This document shows positions 32,742 to 43,963 of a DNA stretch of 64,000 nucleotides, piece after piece. Made by a program: the position numbers and the translations under genes. Source of the stretch: Gnetum montanum. Taxonomy: Eukaryota; Streptophyta; Gnetopsida; Gnetales; Gnetaceae. The stretch lies in contig MNCI01013908.1 in the NCBI GenBank assembly GCA_015680685.1, positions 54,101 to 118,100 on the forward strand. The letters run 5' to 3'. The notes under the pieces were generated by a model. The model did not search any database, was not told the DNA's origin, and saw only the letters and a list, made by a program, of their open reading frames with translations. How positions within the stretch are numbered: the stretch's first letter is position 1; every line of letters starts with the position of its first letter.

Positions 32742-34766
32742 CTATGGAGGCATTCCACTTTGGTAATATGTTAAGGGTTGGTGGAACTGCCTTGGATTAC
32801 CTTGTGGATAAGGTAACCTTTGGGGTGTTTTCCGTTGATTAAGTCTTGGATTTAACGCATACATCCCATACTCCTGCAGATGTGAGATAATTGGGCAACA
32901 TCCCTTAGGATGGTCATAGTAGCAAACCTCATATCCACTATCATCGTTTGAATCAGAATTCACAGCCTCATCGGAGATAGGAATTTTCCCCTTACCCTTG
33001 TTATGTGCAGGGCTTAAGTTTCTCCGCTTGGTTTTTCCTTTGTCACTACTTTGTTCTACCTTAGACTCTTCTGCAATTTTTAAGACAGTTTCTATTCTTG
33101 AGTCTAAGAAATCCCACATTTGGTCTACCTTAGCCGATACCTCGGTTGTTAACTTTTGGATCAGTAAGGTTTTCCAATTCACTAACTCTTCGAGTGGTGA
33201 CTCATCCTCCTCATCACAGAATTTCACTCCCTTCTTGTGAAGGGAGGGATCGCGGTTGTATTCTTCCGCACTTTCCCTCTTACGTAGCTCACCCTCTTCT
33301 TGCGCTACTTGTTCCAACAAACTTTCAACTTCATGGGCTCTCAGTTGGGAAAGTCTCCCTTGGGCGTAAGTCCCAAGAGTTCTTCTCGTTTCATTTCTTA
33401 GCTTATCCACGATGTGGCGAAGTTGATCCCGCTTAGCGTACCCATGGCCCGGGCAACGATGTAGCAGTGTATAGTAACGGGCCATGGCAGCATCCAAGGG
33501 TTCATAAGCACCTTGTTTCCAGCCTTGGATCTGCTTATGCAAATTGGACACTCTGGAGTACGTTTGATATTTGTTGTTGAACAGTTCAAGCATCGTACTC
33601 CACCTCCTGATGGTTTCCGGTTCTAAGGACCGGTACCAGCTCTCTGCTTCTTTGGTGAGTGTCCTTGGGAACAACTTAAGCTTCTGCCACTCATTATCTA
33701 TATTTTGCAAGGCACAGGCATCGTGGAATGCCTGTAAATGATGTTGAGGATCAGCGTTGTATCCCCCTTCAAAACGTGGGATATTATTTATGTCCAAACG
33801 CTTGATCCTGCTGTCTTTTAAGTGCCTTGTGGGGATCCTAACTGCCTCTGTGATGTCTAGCATGCTTCGGGTTGCGAGTAGGGGTTCGTCATGATCATCT
33901 CTTTCATGACGTCTGTGATGTCTACGTGGTGGTTCCCTATTCTCCCTACGTCCTTGCCCTTGTCCTAACTCCTCTCGACCTTCCTGTCGAGGCATTTCAT
34001 CTCTTTTACCTTTACTCTCCGCGTTATGCTCATGGTGGCTGCGCCCAGATGTGGAAGGAGAGGGTGAATGATGTGATGAAGGGGAAGAAGAAGGGGATCC
34101 ATCACCATGGTGATGTTTCTTGCCTTCTCTTCGGCTGCTTCGGCCCCGATCGTTGTGACGATCAACGAGTCCGTCATTAGTGTGAGTAGTTGTTCCTGCC
34201 GTGAACAGCTGGTGCTCACGGGGATCAGAGCCTGGAATATGTATCGTTGATCTAAGGCCCTGATGCCTAACCTCTTCACTAGAGTGAGGAGGAGGAACAT
34301 CATTTTCTAAGAAACCCATCGTGAGGGGTTCCTCTTCTCCTATTTCACTAATGACGTGGGGAACCTTGCCCTTCAATAGTGAATGTTGGCTCTCCTGCCT
34401 TGCATCCCGAATACGTTGGGCATTTGTGGGATGATAATCCCTTGTGTCATAATCATCCAAAACGTATTCAGCAAGCAGCTCATGCATGCCATACTGTACC
34501 AAAGCACGGGAAAGCATGTTGGGAGCGGATCGATCTGGGGGTAACACGATGTTACCTTGCATGTCTCTCCACCGCAGTTGCTCATCTTGATGGAAAACAA
34601 AGGTAAAATCCGGCACATACTCATCGGGATGAGTATATGTGACTTTGGATTGTTGAGGACATGGTTGATTTCGGTTATGCGTATGATCCTGACTTTCTCC
34701 TGTATTGTCCTTAGGTGAGTTGATTGCATGAGAAGAAGCCATTTCTAATGGTGTGCTAATTTTCAC
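32742..34766 (-). CDS. Gag of D2, open 674 codons
   Basis: ATG at 34766 (MKISTPLEMASSHAINS); the alignment with D1 suggests the conserved start MASSHAINSPKDNTGE nine residues in. In order: HPDEYVPDFTFVFHQDEQLR near residue 50, a Ser/His/Arg-rich linker (about 200-290), the capsid core (FEGGYNADPQHHLQAFHDAC, then KEAESWYRSLEPETIRRWST) around 330-400, LHRCPGHGYA and a helical stretch to about 560, a basic segment, and a zinc-knuckle remnant VCYYDHPKGCCP where the first Cys of C1 (CDICLYDHPKGQC) is Tyr. It is the longest undamaged gag here. Gag packages the RNA, so this copy could in principle supply or share particles with B-like relatives (inference). Confidence 0.9.
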   Translation of the reverse strand: MKISTPLEMASSHAINSPKDNTGESQDHTHNRNQPCPQQSKVTYTHPDEYVPDFTFVFHQDEQLRWRDMQGNIVLPPDRSAPNMLSRALVQYGMHELLAEYVLDDYDTRDYHPTNAQRIRDARQESQHSLLKGKVPHVISEIGEEEPLTMGFLENDVPPPHSSEEVRHQGLRSTIHIPGSDPREHQLFTAGTTTHTNDGLVDRHNDRGRSSRREGKKHHHGDGSPSSSPSSHHSPSPSTSGRSHHEHNAESKGKRDEMPRQEGREELGQGQGRRENREPPRRHHRRHERDDHDEPLLATRSMLDITEAVRIPTRHLKDSRIKRLDINNIPRFEGGYNADPQHHLQAFHDACALQNIDNEWQKLKLFPRTLTKEAESWYRSLEPETIRRWSTMLELFNNKYQTYSRVSNLHKQIQGWKQGAYEPLDAAMARYYTLLHRCPGHGYAKRDQLRHIVDKLRNETRRTLGTYAQGRLSQLRAHEVESLLEQVAQEEGELRKRESAEEYNRDPSLHKKGVKFCDEEDESPLEELVNWKTLLIQKLTTEVSAKVDQMWDFLDSRIETVLKIAEESKVEQSSDKGKTKRRNLSPAHNKGKGKIPISDEAVNSDSNDDSGYEVCYYDHPKGCCPIISHLQEYGMYALNPRLNQRKTPQRLPYPQGNPRQFHQPLTYYQSGMPP

Positions 34767-34869
34767 CGTTATTTATGTTCTGAATTAACTGATTAACCCT
34801 AAGGTTCGTTTTAGGCTCACAACGATGTGAGTGATATCCCTTATGTTCAATTGGCGTAAAAACACTTAG

Positions 34870-34887
34870 TCCCCGGCAACGGCGCCA
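34870..34887 (-). other. Primer binding site of D2 (perfect tRNA-Asp type)
   Basis: Minus strand TGGCGCCGTTGCCGGGGA, the classical tRNA-Asp complement of Athila-type elements, one base before the 5' LTR. Confidence 0.9.
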
Positions 34888-34888
34888 A

Positions 34889-36543
34889 TGATGAGTGGCA
34901 AGGTACCCCTACACTCAACCATACAAAACGAGCATAGCACGCGCGATCCGGTCGAACTCTGCAAACTAAATGCCTAAACGCCGCAAGGAACACTTGGGGT
35001 TAATTAATCGTTGTCTTCCCAGACTTACTTGTTGTTGTCATGGTGTATGGTTAAGTAAGTCCGAGGTATATGATTTTTTTGGGCTTTTCTGGTTTATCTC
35101 CTATGCTAAGGGGTGAAGGGTTGAGAGACTAAAACTAACTCTAACTACAACGCTAAGTCCTAGCGTCAGCATTCGTTCCCACTTGCCGTACACACCCTGA
35201 ACTGTGCAACTGTGGCTACCAAACGCTAATCGTTACTGGGATTAACACACGTAACGCATGTGCTCGAAGCAGTCGTACTGAGGCACCTAACTAGCCTAAG
35301 TGTGGCAAGCATCCGATTCCTTGACTAGCCGTACACATTCGTCAATGCTCGTAACCAAGTCGTACTCATGCCACGTTACTAGGAAAGCAATAAATAACAT
35401 TAAATAAACCTATCCATGTACTGCAAGGTTTATCCACAAAGCGCATCTTTATTGCCGTACACAACTTGCGTTCAAGTACAAAGTTGCTCGAATAAAGAAC
35501 CGTTCACTTGGGGGACTCCTACTGTGGGCACATGGAAAATATTCTATCTCTGGGGTGATCAATCCGCTAGAGCTTTGCTACTTCTAGCCTAGGATGACAA
35601 ATGAGGGGAGGTACCCCTACACTCAACCATATGAAACGAGCGTAGCACGCATGATCTGGTCGAACTTCGTAGACTAAATGCCTAAACGCCGCAAGGAACA
35701 CTTGGGGTTAATTAATCGTTGTCTTTCCAGACTTACTTGTTGTTGTTGTGGTGTATGGTTAAGTAAGTCCGAGGTATATGATTTTTTTGGGCTTTTCTGG
35801 TTTATCTCCTATGCTAAGGGGTGAAGGGTTGAGAGACTAAAACTAACTCTAACTACAGCACTAAGTCCTAGCGTCAGCATTCGTTCCCACTTGCCGTACA
35901 CACCCTGAACTGTGCAACTGTGGCTACCAAACGCTAATCGTTACTGGGATTACCACACCTAACGCACATGCTCGAAGCAGTCGTATTGAGGCACCTAACT
36001 AGCCTAAGTGTGACAAGCATCCAATTCCTTAACTAGCCGTACACATCCGTAGATGTTCGTAATCAAGTCGTACTTGTCCCACGTTCTAGGAGATAAGGGT
36101 GAGAGAATCTAATCGCAATGAGTAGTCGATTCCTTGGCTAGCCATACACATTCGTCAATGCTCGTAACCAAGTCGTACTCATGCCACGTTACTAGGAAAG
36201 CAATAAATAACATTAAATAAACCTATCCATGTACTGCAAGGTTTATCCACAAAGCTCATCTTTATTGCCGTACACAACTTGCGTTCAGGTACAAAGCTGC
36301 TTGAATAAAGAACCGTTCACTTGGGGGACTCCTACTACGGGCACATGGAAAATATTCTATCTCTAGGGTGATCAATCCGCCAGAGCTTCGCTACTTCTAG
36401 CCTAGGATGACAAATGAGGGGAGTGCCACCTCTTATTTATAGATTTGGCGATAGACTGCGATATCGTGTACGCGATATCGCAGGGGACAACGCGATATCG
36501 TAGGGGATGTGATATCGCGGCTTGTGCATATCGCGTCTCATCA
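34889..36543 (-). repeat. Enlarged (double) 5' LTR of D2, 1,655 bp
   Basis: The LTR starts normally at 34889, runs to ATGACAAATGAGGGGAG (about 35608), and then starts again with GTACCCCTACACTCAACC; from there an almost full second LTR reaches CTCATCA at 36543. The junction falls in shared GGGGAGGTACCCC / GGCGAGGTACCCC text. The second copy also carries an internal duplication (about 36040-36180, CGTACACATYCGTMRATGYTCGTAA twice). U3 with GATATCGC units is present only at the right end (36455-36535). Confidence 0.85.
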
Positions 36544-36548
36544 GTCAT

Positions 36549-37264
36549 GTATGGTTTAGTCTAGAGTGAGGTGTATGATGTGGTACTAAACTAGTGCTTC
36601 TCCTAGAGGCAATGGAAAGTAACTTTGATTAAGCTAAGAGGGAATGGGAGAAGAGAATCTAAGCTAGCCTAAGTGTGATAAGCATCTGTCCTTAATCATT
36701 CGTACACATCTTGGACCTCATGTACTACTACTGGGATTACCAAGCGCATGTCCTAGGTATGCTACTGGGATACCAAGTAGTCACACTTAAATGCTCATGA
36801 TTAAGTCATACTCATTCCACATTAATAGCATGAAATGCAAATGAAAAGAAAGTAAATATTAACTAAAGAAAATAGTAAATAACAATTAACAATTAAAGTA
36901 ATTAAGAGTTAAGTGGATGCTACAATGATGAAGTAATCTCGATCTTTATTGCTGGTAATGCGCATGTCCAAGTATGTCACACTCGAATAAAGGTTCCGTA
37001 CAATTACAATCATCACACTGCGGGCATGCACTAGGGAAAGAGTTGAGATGAGCTAAAAATGGATAAAAAGACTCTACACTTACACCTACTGACTCTAACA
37101 CTAATTGCTTTCCTATGCGCCCAAATGTGGTATTTATAGGCTTACACAAGAACCACAGTATCGCGTATCTGATATCGTTAGCCAGGCCACGATATTGCGT
37201 ACTCGATATCATGGATCCGATATTTTGTGTCCAATATCGGAGCCTAACAAATTATGGTTCATCA
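36549..37264 (-). repeat. 5' LTR of C1, second part
   Basis: Continues the LTR split by D2, from GTATGGTTTAGTC to GGTTCATCA, then the target duplication TTTAC. It contains a minus-strand TATA (GTATTTATAGG, 37129-37139) and GATATCG/GATATTG units at 37155-37245 as the U3. Confidence 0.87.
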
Positions 37265-37269
37265 TTTAC

Positions 37270-38830
37270 CTTGATAACGAGAGGAAACCTAAGTAGGGCA
37301 CCTTTTTTGATAGCATGATCATTTAACCTTTGTTTTCGTATTGTTATTTGTGTGCTTGCTTTTTTAAGTGACTCTATTTACATATATATGTAAAAAAGAT
37401 TATCACCTAGAGGCCTAATGCTCATTTCACCAAGGTAGTGAGCAAAAGTCTAACCTTTTTCAAGTGGCTCCGCCCAAGCTAAAACCTAGGTCTTACAACT
37501 TAAGAAATAAGCACCTTACTATCACTCATCAATATTACTAATAATTAATATATTAAAATTTCCTATTTTCATGTGTATTAAATTTATCAATGTCCTAATA
37601 ATTAGTATATTAAGTTCTCCATAAATGTATGTTAAATTCTCTAGAGGTAAGTGATTACATTACCTCTACATTGGGACCATGAGGCAATTTGGTACAGCAA
37701 TAGAAACTATTTTCAAACTAAACACAATAAAGGCACTTAAATGTGTATAGTGAGAGCGCATGCAGAAGTTTATACATAATGAATATTATTAGTGATTAAT
37801 GATGCTTAGATATAAAGAAATTTTCATTAAAAATTTTCAATTAAAACTTATTCATCCTCAACCTGGCCCAATCAACACTCATCAAGTCCCAATGCAAGGA
37901 ATTAAATCCCAATGATATTGTATGTGCGCAGACATTCAAACCTACTCAATGATAATTAATAATAAATGAAATTTTTCATAATTCAAGAAAATTCTATTTT
38001 AGGAAAGAGAGTAACAAACTTTAAGTGTCAATTTTAGTATTCTTGCAAACCCGTTTTGCCTTTGAAAAGGAGAGTTCAGTTTGGAGCTCAACAATGTCCT
38101 CAGCCTCTTGTACTATGGATAAAACCATTTTTGTGATTAAAAATTTAAAATCATACAAACGTAAACCATGAATGAATATCCATTTTACTTATTACCCGAA
38201 TTAAATTACAATGAGCAAGTACTAGTAACACAAGCACTTAATTTGCCAGGCAAATGTCAAAGGGGTGCGTATTATATTATATATAGCCTGTTTCATATCG
38301 CCAAAAATAACAACAAAGGTTGATCACACAACTGACATCTGGTGAAGAATGAATATTTTGAAATTAACTGCTACCCAGTGAAGCATTTTAAACTATTATT
38401 CCCATAAAATGAATATGGAAATGGGAAACCAGTACAAGACAATTTTCTCACAGGCAATAAAAGAAAATTTAAAATTAGAGAACAGACGAACAAAGATGAA
38501 TTACAAGCAAAACCAATTTCACTGGAGAAGTTAGAAACAATGTTTGCAGGGATAGAACCAAGAGACATAACTACAGTCAGGCCAACATATTCGGCCTAGA
38601 ATTCACAGCCATCCCATACGATCCTGGTTATGGGGAATAGTTATGCAATAGCTTCTTAAGCAATGGACCAATGGTGTGATGCACCGAATAACAAAACCAC
38701 AAAATCTGATGGGAGAAAACTGTCAACAAAAATTCAAAATTTACAAGTTACAATCTAGAATATGAAAAAGGTAAAAAACTATGGTGTCAACATTTCATTA
38801 TCAAAAGCTGATGTCTGAGATCAATGTTTG
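37270..38830. other. Host sequence downstream of the formin gene; no gene seen
   Basis: AT-rich, with only short frames. The part next to the formin stop (38340-38830) may be its 3' untranslated region, but no clear polyadenylation context decides this. Confidence 0.5.
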
Positions 38831-41800
38831 TTAAGGCTTTGGTGTTAATGCTTTCTTGACAGGAGATACAGGGTTTGCTGTCAATGGCGGAGAAAAGGAT
38901 CTCTCTGAAGATAAGGAAGATGCATTTCCTTTTCTTCTCCCAATTTCTCTGCAAACATTATCCAATGCACCCAAGAAATCTCTGACGATAACAAATATGC
39001 GAAGTGGGCGGGCTTCTTCTTTTGCAGAATCCCCGTGAAAATACTCGGTAACATTCTTAACTAGGGAAAATATTCTCTCTTCTTCTACCTTTAAATTCTT
39101 GATCCTTTTCTCAGCTTCATGCAGAAATGAAGCCATGCTCTGATAAAAATTCTCTCCTGTATTTACGGCCTCGTTTGCAATGCTCTGGAACTCTGGATGC
39201 TGCACCTGGTTTAGTTTCTCAAATTCTTGAGATAGTTTAGACAGAGAAATAGCAAGTTGCTCTGAGTCAATCCCTGCAACCTTTTTGACATTGCAGAGCT
39301 CTGTACTTAAACCTGAAACAAGCCGCAGGCCTAGTTCTCTATATTCTTCTTCTCTCTCTTCTTGGTTTCTCTTCTCAGAGGTAGTGCCAATTTTTTTATC
39401 CCTTGTCTCTGCTGAATGCATTCCCTCTGATCTTATGATCTCTTGCACAACAAAGTGTAACAGTGTTGTCTTGCCGTCAATTCCTTTTATGTCCGAAAGT
39501 TTGAGCAAGGCATCAAGCTTAAATGCTTCAGCTTGCCCTCTAAAAGTTCCAACATTCATGCGGTTTCCTGTTTTTAGTACAGCCTCCAGCAGTTTGAGAA
39601 ATAGCCTGCTACATTTGAGCTCTCTGCATGCAAGCTGCATGGTAGGATAGAAATCCATAACTAGTGTTATAATCTACTTTTGGATAACACTTCATGGTGG
39701 ATTATATATATGTGTCTTGTTCAATCCCAACATGTTATACTGAAATTAGGAAAAAAAATTGTAAACGAAATGACTGGCACTGATTTCTATTCAGATTTCC
39801 ACATAGATGTAATAAAAACTTTTCAGTTGCAATTTTAAAAAGAAAAAAAAAATATTTCAAGTTTTTGAGCGGTGTTACCTCTAGTGTCTCCAGTGATGTT
39901 TGGATGTATGCAACTTCTTCATCAAATGTAGCCTTGAACAACATAGCATCAATCCGCCGAAATACAGAAGGGATGTTCAGTAACGCCTTGAGGAACTTCT
40001 CTGCCGGGCTCAGTTTGTTCATATCTCCATTGCATTCTTTCAGTTTGGCTTCTTCCTCTCTTGTTGGTACCATTTTTGCCAGAATCTCCAAAATTTCCAT
40101 GCTCAAGTTCTCACCTGTCTCATTTATAACACAGGTTTTGAACAATTGGTACAACTTAGATGTTCATATGTTTTAATGATTCATATCCGTGTAAATCCAT
40201 TATTAGTGCAATATAGCAAAGTAGCAAATCATCTTCAAGCATTTCCGGAGTAACCTTGCGATCAGAAATATCAAATTTCATGATTTTATATTTGATTTGC
40301 ATCCAATGCTATCTAAAATTAACTAAATTATAAGATATTGAGCATGCAAAGAACATTAAAACTAGAACACAAAAGTATTGTAACTACATGTATATGTGTT
40401 TTATCTTGTTATGAAATATCATGACATGAAGTTTGCCTGAACTTGTTAGAAATATTTGGTTTACAATTTCACTTGCACTTCACAATTTTCACCCAATGTT
40501 CATTTCACGTTATCAATCCCAAACTATGGATTCCAGTGTTCGGCATATTTATTTTTATAAATAGTAAAATCCTACTGTCACAATAAGCCATCATTTTCAT
40601 GTTTTGATTCTTTAAATTTGTCTTCAGCTAAAGGACTCTTTCTGCTACAAGATTGTATTGAACAGTTGAATTACAAATACGGGACTTGCAGTCAAGCTGT
40701 GGATGTAAATTTTGAACGAAAGATCCACCTCAAGAACCCCGAATTTTATCGTATCCAAATCTCAATAAACATCTGAATATATAAGATAAATAAGGACTTC
40801 GTTAACTACATAAGATAATTGAAACTAAAATATTAGACCTTGATGATCTTTTTGATTTTCCTAGATTGTAAGTTCACAGATGATTTTTAAATTGAAATCC
40901 TATAATACTTTGAAATAATATAAATGAAATTTGGTTAAAATACATCATACTAAAATTAATATTTACTTAAGAATACAGCTTTCCTTCAGACAATCATTAC
41001 TGTTTGCATGCTAGCTTGCTTATACCTTTCACCGAGAAACATCTGTACTTAGTGATAGTGTTAAATCAGGGGGCATGTGTTGGAACCCTGAAATAATTGT
41101 AATATAGGTATGTCCTAAAATATATAGTCTGATTAGAACTTTATAACTTAGCATTGTCCATCAGAATTGAACCCATGGCTTGAAGCTTTCAAATCAAGAG
41201 TCCTACCATTATGCTAACACCTCATTATTATCTTCATATATTTTATTATAATCACTAAACGAATTCTTAGAACACAGTTTGCACCTACTTATTTTCATTT
41301 ACCAATTTGAAAGATCAATCGCCTGCAATTTTTTTCCATATATAAAAATTAGTTCATTTTCGAGAAGCATTTAACCATAGTATAACTATTAGGCATCCAC
41401 TGCAACAATCAAATTATAATATCAAATGTCATTGGACTTACCTTTCAATAAAGCATCACAAACTTCTTCAATTTTCATAGGCAATGCTCTTAGCTGTATA
41501 GATATGTTTTGTGCTCTTCTTGGCTCAAGGATCCATTGGTTCACTTTAGGAGTAGGAGCTGAGGTTCTTGGTAAGTCACTTTGCATTGTTCTATTTGCAG
41601 AGTAACCAAATAGAGTCTCTATCATCTCTTCATCAAACCTAATAATGTGAGTACACTCAGTTAGCTTATTGACTAATAAACCTTAGCATTAGCACAATAC
41701 AACAATAATTGAATGTTGTCTACTTCAGAAATCATTTTAAAGAACAAACAGAAATGCCACAAAATGCTTACTCAAATGATCCTGATCTCAGCTTGCTCCA

Positions 41801-43963
41801 CACCATTGTTCGATCTGAAGGGGCACGAACTTTGTCCCAGTGCAACGGCTTCAATTTGGGAAGTGAAACTTCATCCCCATGAGAACTGCAGGATTTCTCC
41901 ATGCCTTGCCTATTAGGCTTTTGAGTTGAATTCGGGCTTCCTTTTAAGAGCAGTGGTGGAGGGCGAGGTGGCAATGGTGGAAGACTGGAGGGAGCTTCTT
42001 TTGATGGCATAGTACAAAAACTTGGTTTTTGTTGAAAGTTATTATGAACAGGAACCTGAGATCCAGCAGTCGCAGAGAGTTTTGAGGCCAATGGTGCATT
42101 ATTGACTTCACTTAGTTTCTGTTGATCGTTGTTGTCAACAACAACTTGAGACCTGGCAGGGGAAGAAGGTTTTGAGGGCAAGGGTGGCGCATTAAGTTTG
42201 CTTAGTTTTTGTTGATTATTGTTATCAACAGCAACTTGAGATCTAGCAGGGGAAGAAGGTTTTGAGGGCAAGGGTGTAGCATTGAGTTTGCTTAGTAGTT
42301 CTTGTTGATTATTGTTATCAGCAACTTGAGATCTAGCAGGGGAAGAAGGTTTTGAGGTCAGTGGTGGAGTAGTGAGTTTGCTTAGTTTATGTTGATTGCT
42401 GTTATCAACAGCAACTTGGGATCTGGCAGGGGAAGAAGGTTTTGAGGTCAATGGTGGAGTATTGAGTTTGCTTAGTTTATGTTGATTTTTGTTATCAACA
42501 GCAACCTGAGATCTAGCAGGGGAAGAAGGTTTTGAGGTCAATGGTGGAGTATTGACTTTGCGTAGATTTTGTTGATTGCTGTTATTAACAGCAACTTGAG
42601 ATCTAGCAGGGGAAGAAGACTTTGAGGCCAACGGTGGATTAGTTAATTTGCTTTCATTAAGAGGGGATGAAGCAGAGGGTATACTTGTTACTTGGATTTT
42701 ATCACTGAAAGCAATGGGAGGTGAGGGATGAGGCATAAAAGGATAAGGCAATGACACTGATGGTGATGACGATGAGGATGAATATGGAGATGAAGGTGGG
42801 GATGGAGATTCCCAAGAATGTTCTTGCAGAATTTTGAGCAAAGAAGGTGTTTCACAGGTTGAGTGAAATGATTCATCACCTGAGTAGCAGTCCAGGGAAT
42901 GCATAGACAGTTTTCTGGATGAAGGCAGCTTCTGCATCTCGGAACTCTTTTTAGCGTCAGTCTCGTATCTCGGAGAAGCAATGCCATGGACTTTGTTAAC
43001 ACATGCTGAACTCAAATTCTTTTCCTCATCCCTAGTGACAGACTCTGCAAAGACTGTCCCATTAAAATTTCTTAGAAGTTTGTCCATTTTATCACAGAAA
43101 ATGGTGAACCACAAATTTACTTCATAAGATGAATCTTCATATTTCTAAAATTTGATTGTACTTAATCCATAACATGAACCCTTCTTCAAAAACTTTATTT
43201 CTCAAAATCCTGCCTAGTCACCCATTTATTTACTAACAGCATACATGTTTTCTACTTTCCCCCAAAAACCTTAATTGCTAGAATTTGATGATTTATCAGA
43301 ACGTAATCTTGTGGGTGCAAAATTAGGATCTCCATACATACCTGAAGCTTGCAGAGCCTTTAGGCTTTCAGAGAGGTTGCTGAGGCTCAACAATGGCCTC
43401 TCAGACCTTGGCTGGTCATCTCTCCTAGCCAAAAACTTCCTATACCCAAGAAAGAGCATAGCAGCCAGGAAAGAAGTCACTACTGCAGTTGTCACAACAG
43501 AGACCACAACTGTCTTGGAGCTCCTGTGCTTATTAACAGGAGCAGGTGATTCAAACATGAATGCAGGCTGCACTGGAGCAGGAGGGCTACTGCCACTGCC
43601 ACCATTACTGGAGCTGCCTGTCACAGAGGGTCCAGAGGGCATGAATGGCATGCCACTGTAGCTGTTACGACCACCACCACCATCATTTTCATAAGATGAT
43701 GGGGATTCTGCAGGAGCTGCATCTTCATATCCAGACTGAAAATGCAGCTGCACTCTATTCTTAACTGGAATTCCCAGAAGATTCCTTAACCATCCCACTT
43801 GACTGGATCTTTCTTCCTCCCCAGAAACACTCCCAATTCCCTCTGCATAATCCTCCTCCACTTCTTCCAACTCAGAAGAAGAAGAAACAGCATCTCCATG
43901 GCAATGCAGGACCAACAAAAAGCCCACAACAATGATGACAAGCCAGGTATCCCTGAAACCCAT
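38831..43963 (-). CDS. Class I plant formin (FH1-FH2 actin nucleator)
   Basis: Exons: 43963-43342, about 43128-41772, 41638-41442, 40114-39879, 39634-38831, roughly 1,070 residues. Joins 2/3, 3/4 and 4/5 use GT-AG and keep the frame; the exon 1/2 join is uncertain (donor CAG/GTATGT at 43341 is strong, its acceptor weak). Residues 1-23 ([17 protein letters not shown]) are a signal peptide; a membrane segment [19 protein letters not shown] lies near 155-175, so the N-terminus faces the wall and FH2 the cytosol. Next come an expanded 30-residue repeat, a short FH1 ([14 protein letters not shown]) and FH2: [41 protein letters not shown] and [22 protein letters not shown]2 dimers nucleate and cap actin filaments; class I members link actin to membrane and wall. 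The gene looks intact, with a 1.3-kb third intron. Start chosen as the first ATG before the signal peptide. Confidence 0.92.
42030..42630 (-). repeat. Seven-unit 90-bp coding repeat in the formin linker
   Basis: The CAGGGGAAGAAG marker recurs at 42158, 42248, 42338, 42428, 42518 and 42608, exactly 90 bp apart, with a degenerate seventh unit at 42068. Each unit encodes 30 residues built around [11 protein letters not shown], then [19 protein letters not shown] text. One unit has balanced indels that keep the frame. SPAR fits the S-P-x-R form of proline-directed kinase sites. Lies between the membrane segment and FH1. Confidence 0.93.

Larger units (their letters stand above)
28598..36543 (-). 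mobile_element. Element D2: gag-protease retrotransposon lacking RT and integrase
   Basis: Inserted into the 5' LTR of C1 with target duplication GTCAT (28593-28597 and 36544-36548). Minus-strand order: enlarged 5' LTR (36543-34889), perfect primer site, intact gag, protease region, about 2 kb noncoding, 3' LTR (29477-28598). RT, RNase H and integrase are missing by a deletion whose junction (near 31465) is shared with D1. The intact gag and perfect primer site make it the best preserved and probably youngest element in the window (inference). Confidence 0.92.
24136..37264 (-). mobile_element. Element C1: pol-less, gag-only retrotransposon, interrupted by D2
   Basis: Bounded by target duplication TTTAC at 24131-24135 and 37265-37269, so it is one insertion. 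Without the nested D2 and its duplicated site it is about 5.2 kb. Minus-strand order: 5' LTR (37264-36549 joined to 28597-28439), primer site, gag, long noncoding 3' region, and an internally deleted 3' LTR. No RT, RNase H, integrase or protease is present. C2 (56925-62590) has the same layout, so this is a family trait and not an accident of one copy. Confidence 0.88.

Noticed and set aside
43275-43661. Plus-strand frame of 128 codons over formin exon 1
   Set aside because: Shadow of the formin frame, which has signal peptide and membrane segment on the minus strand.
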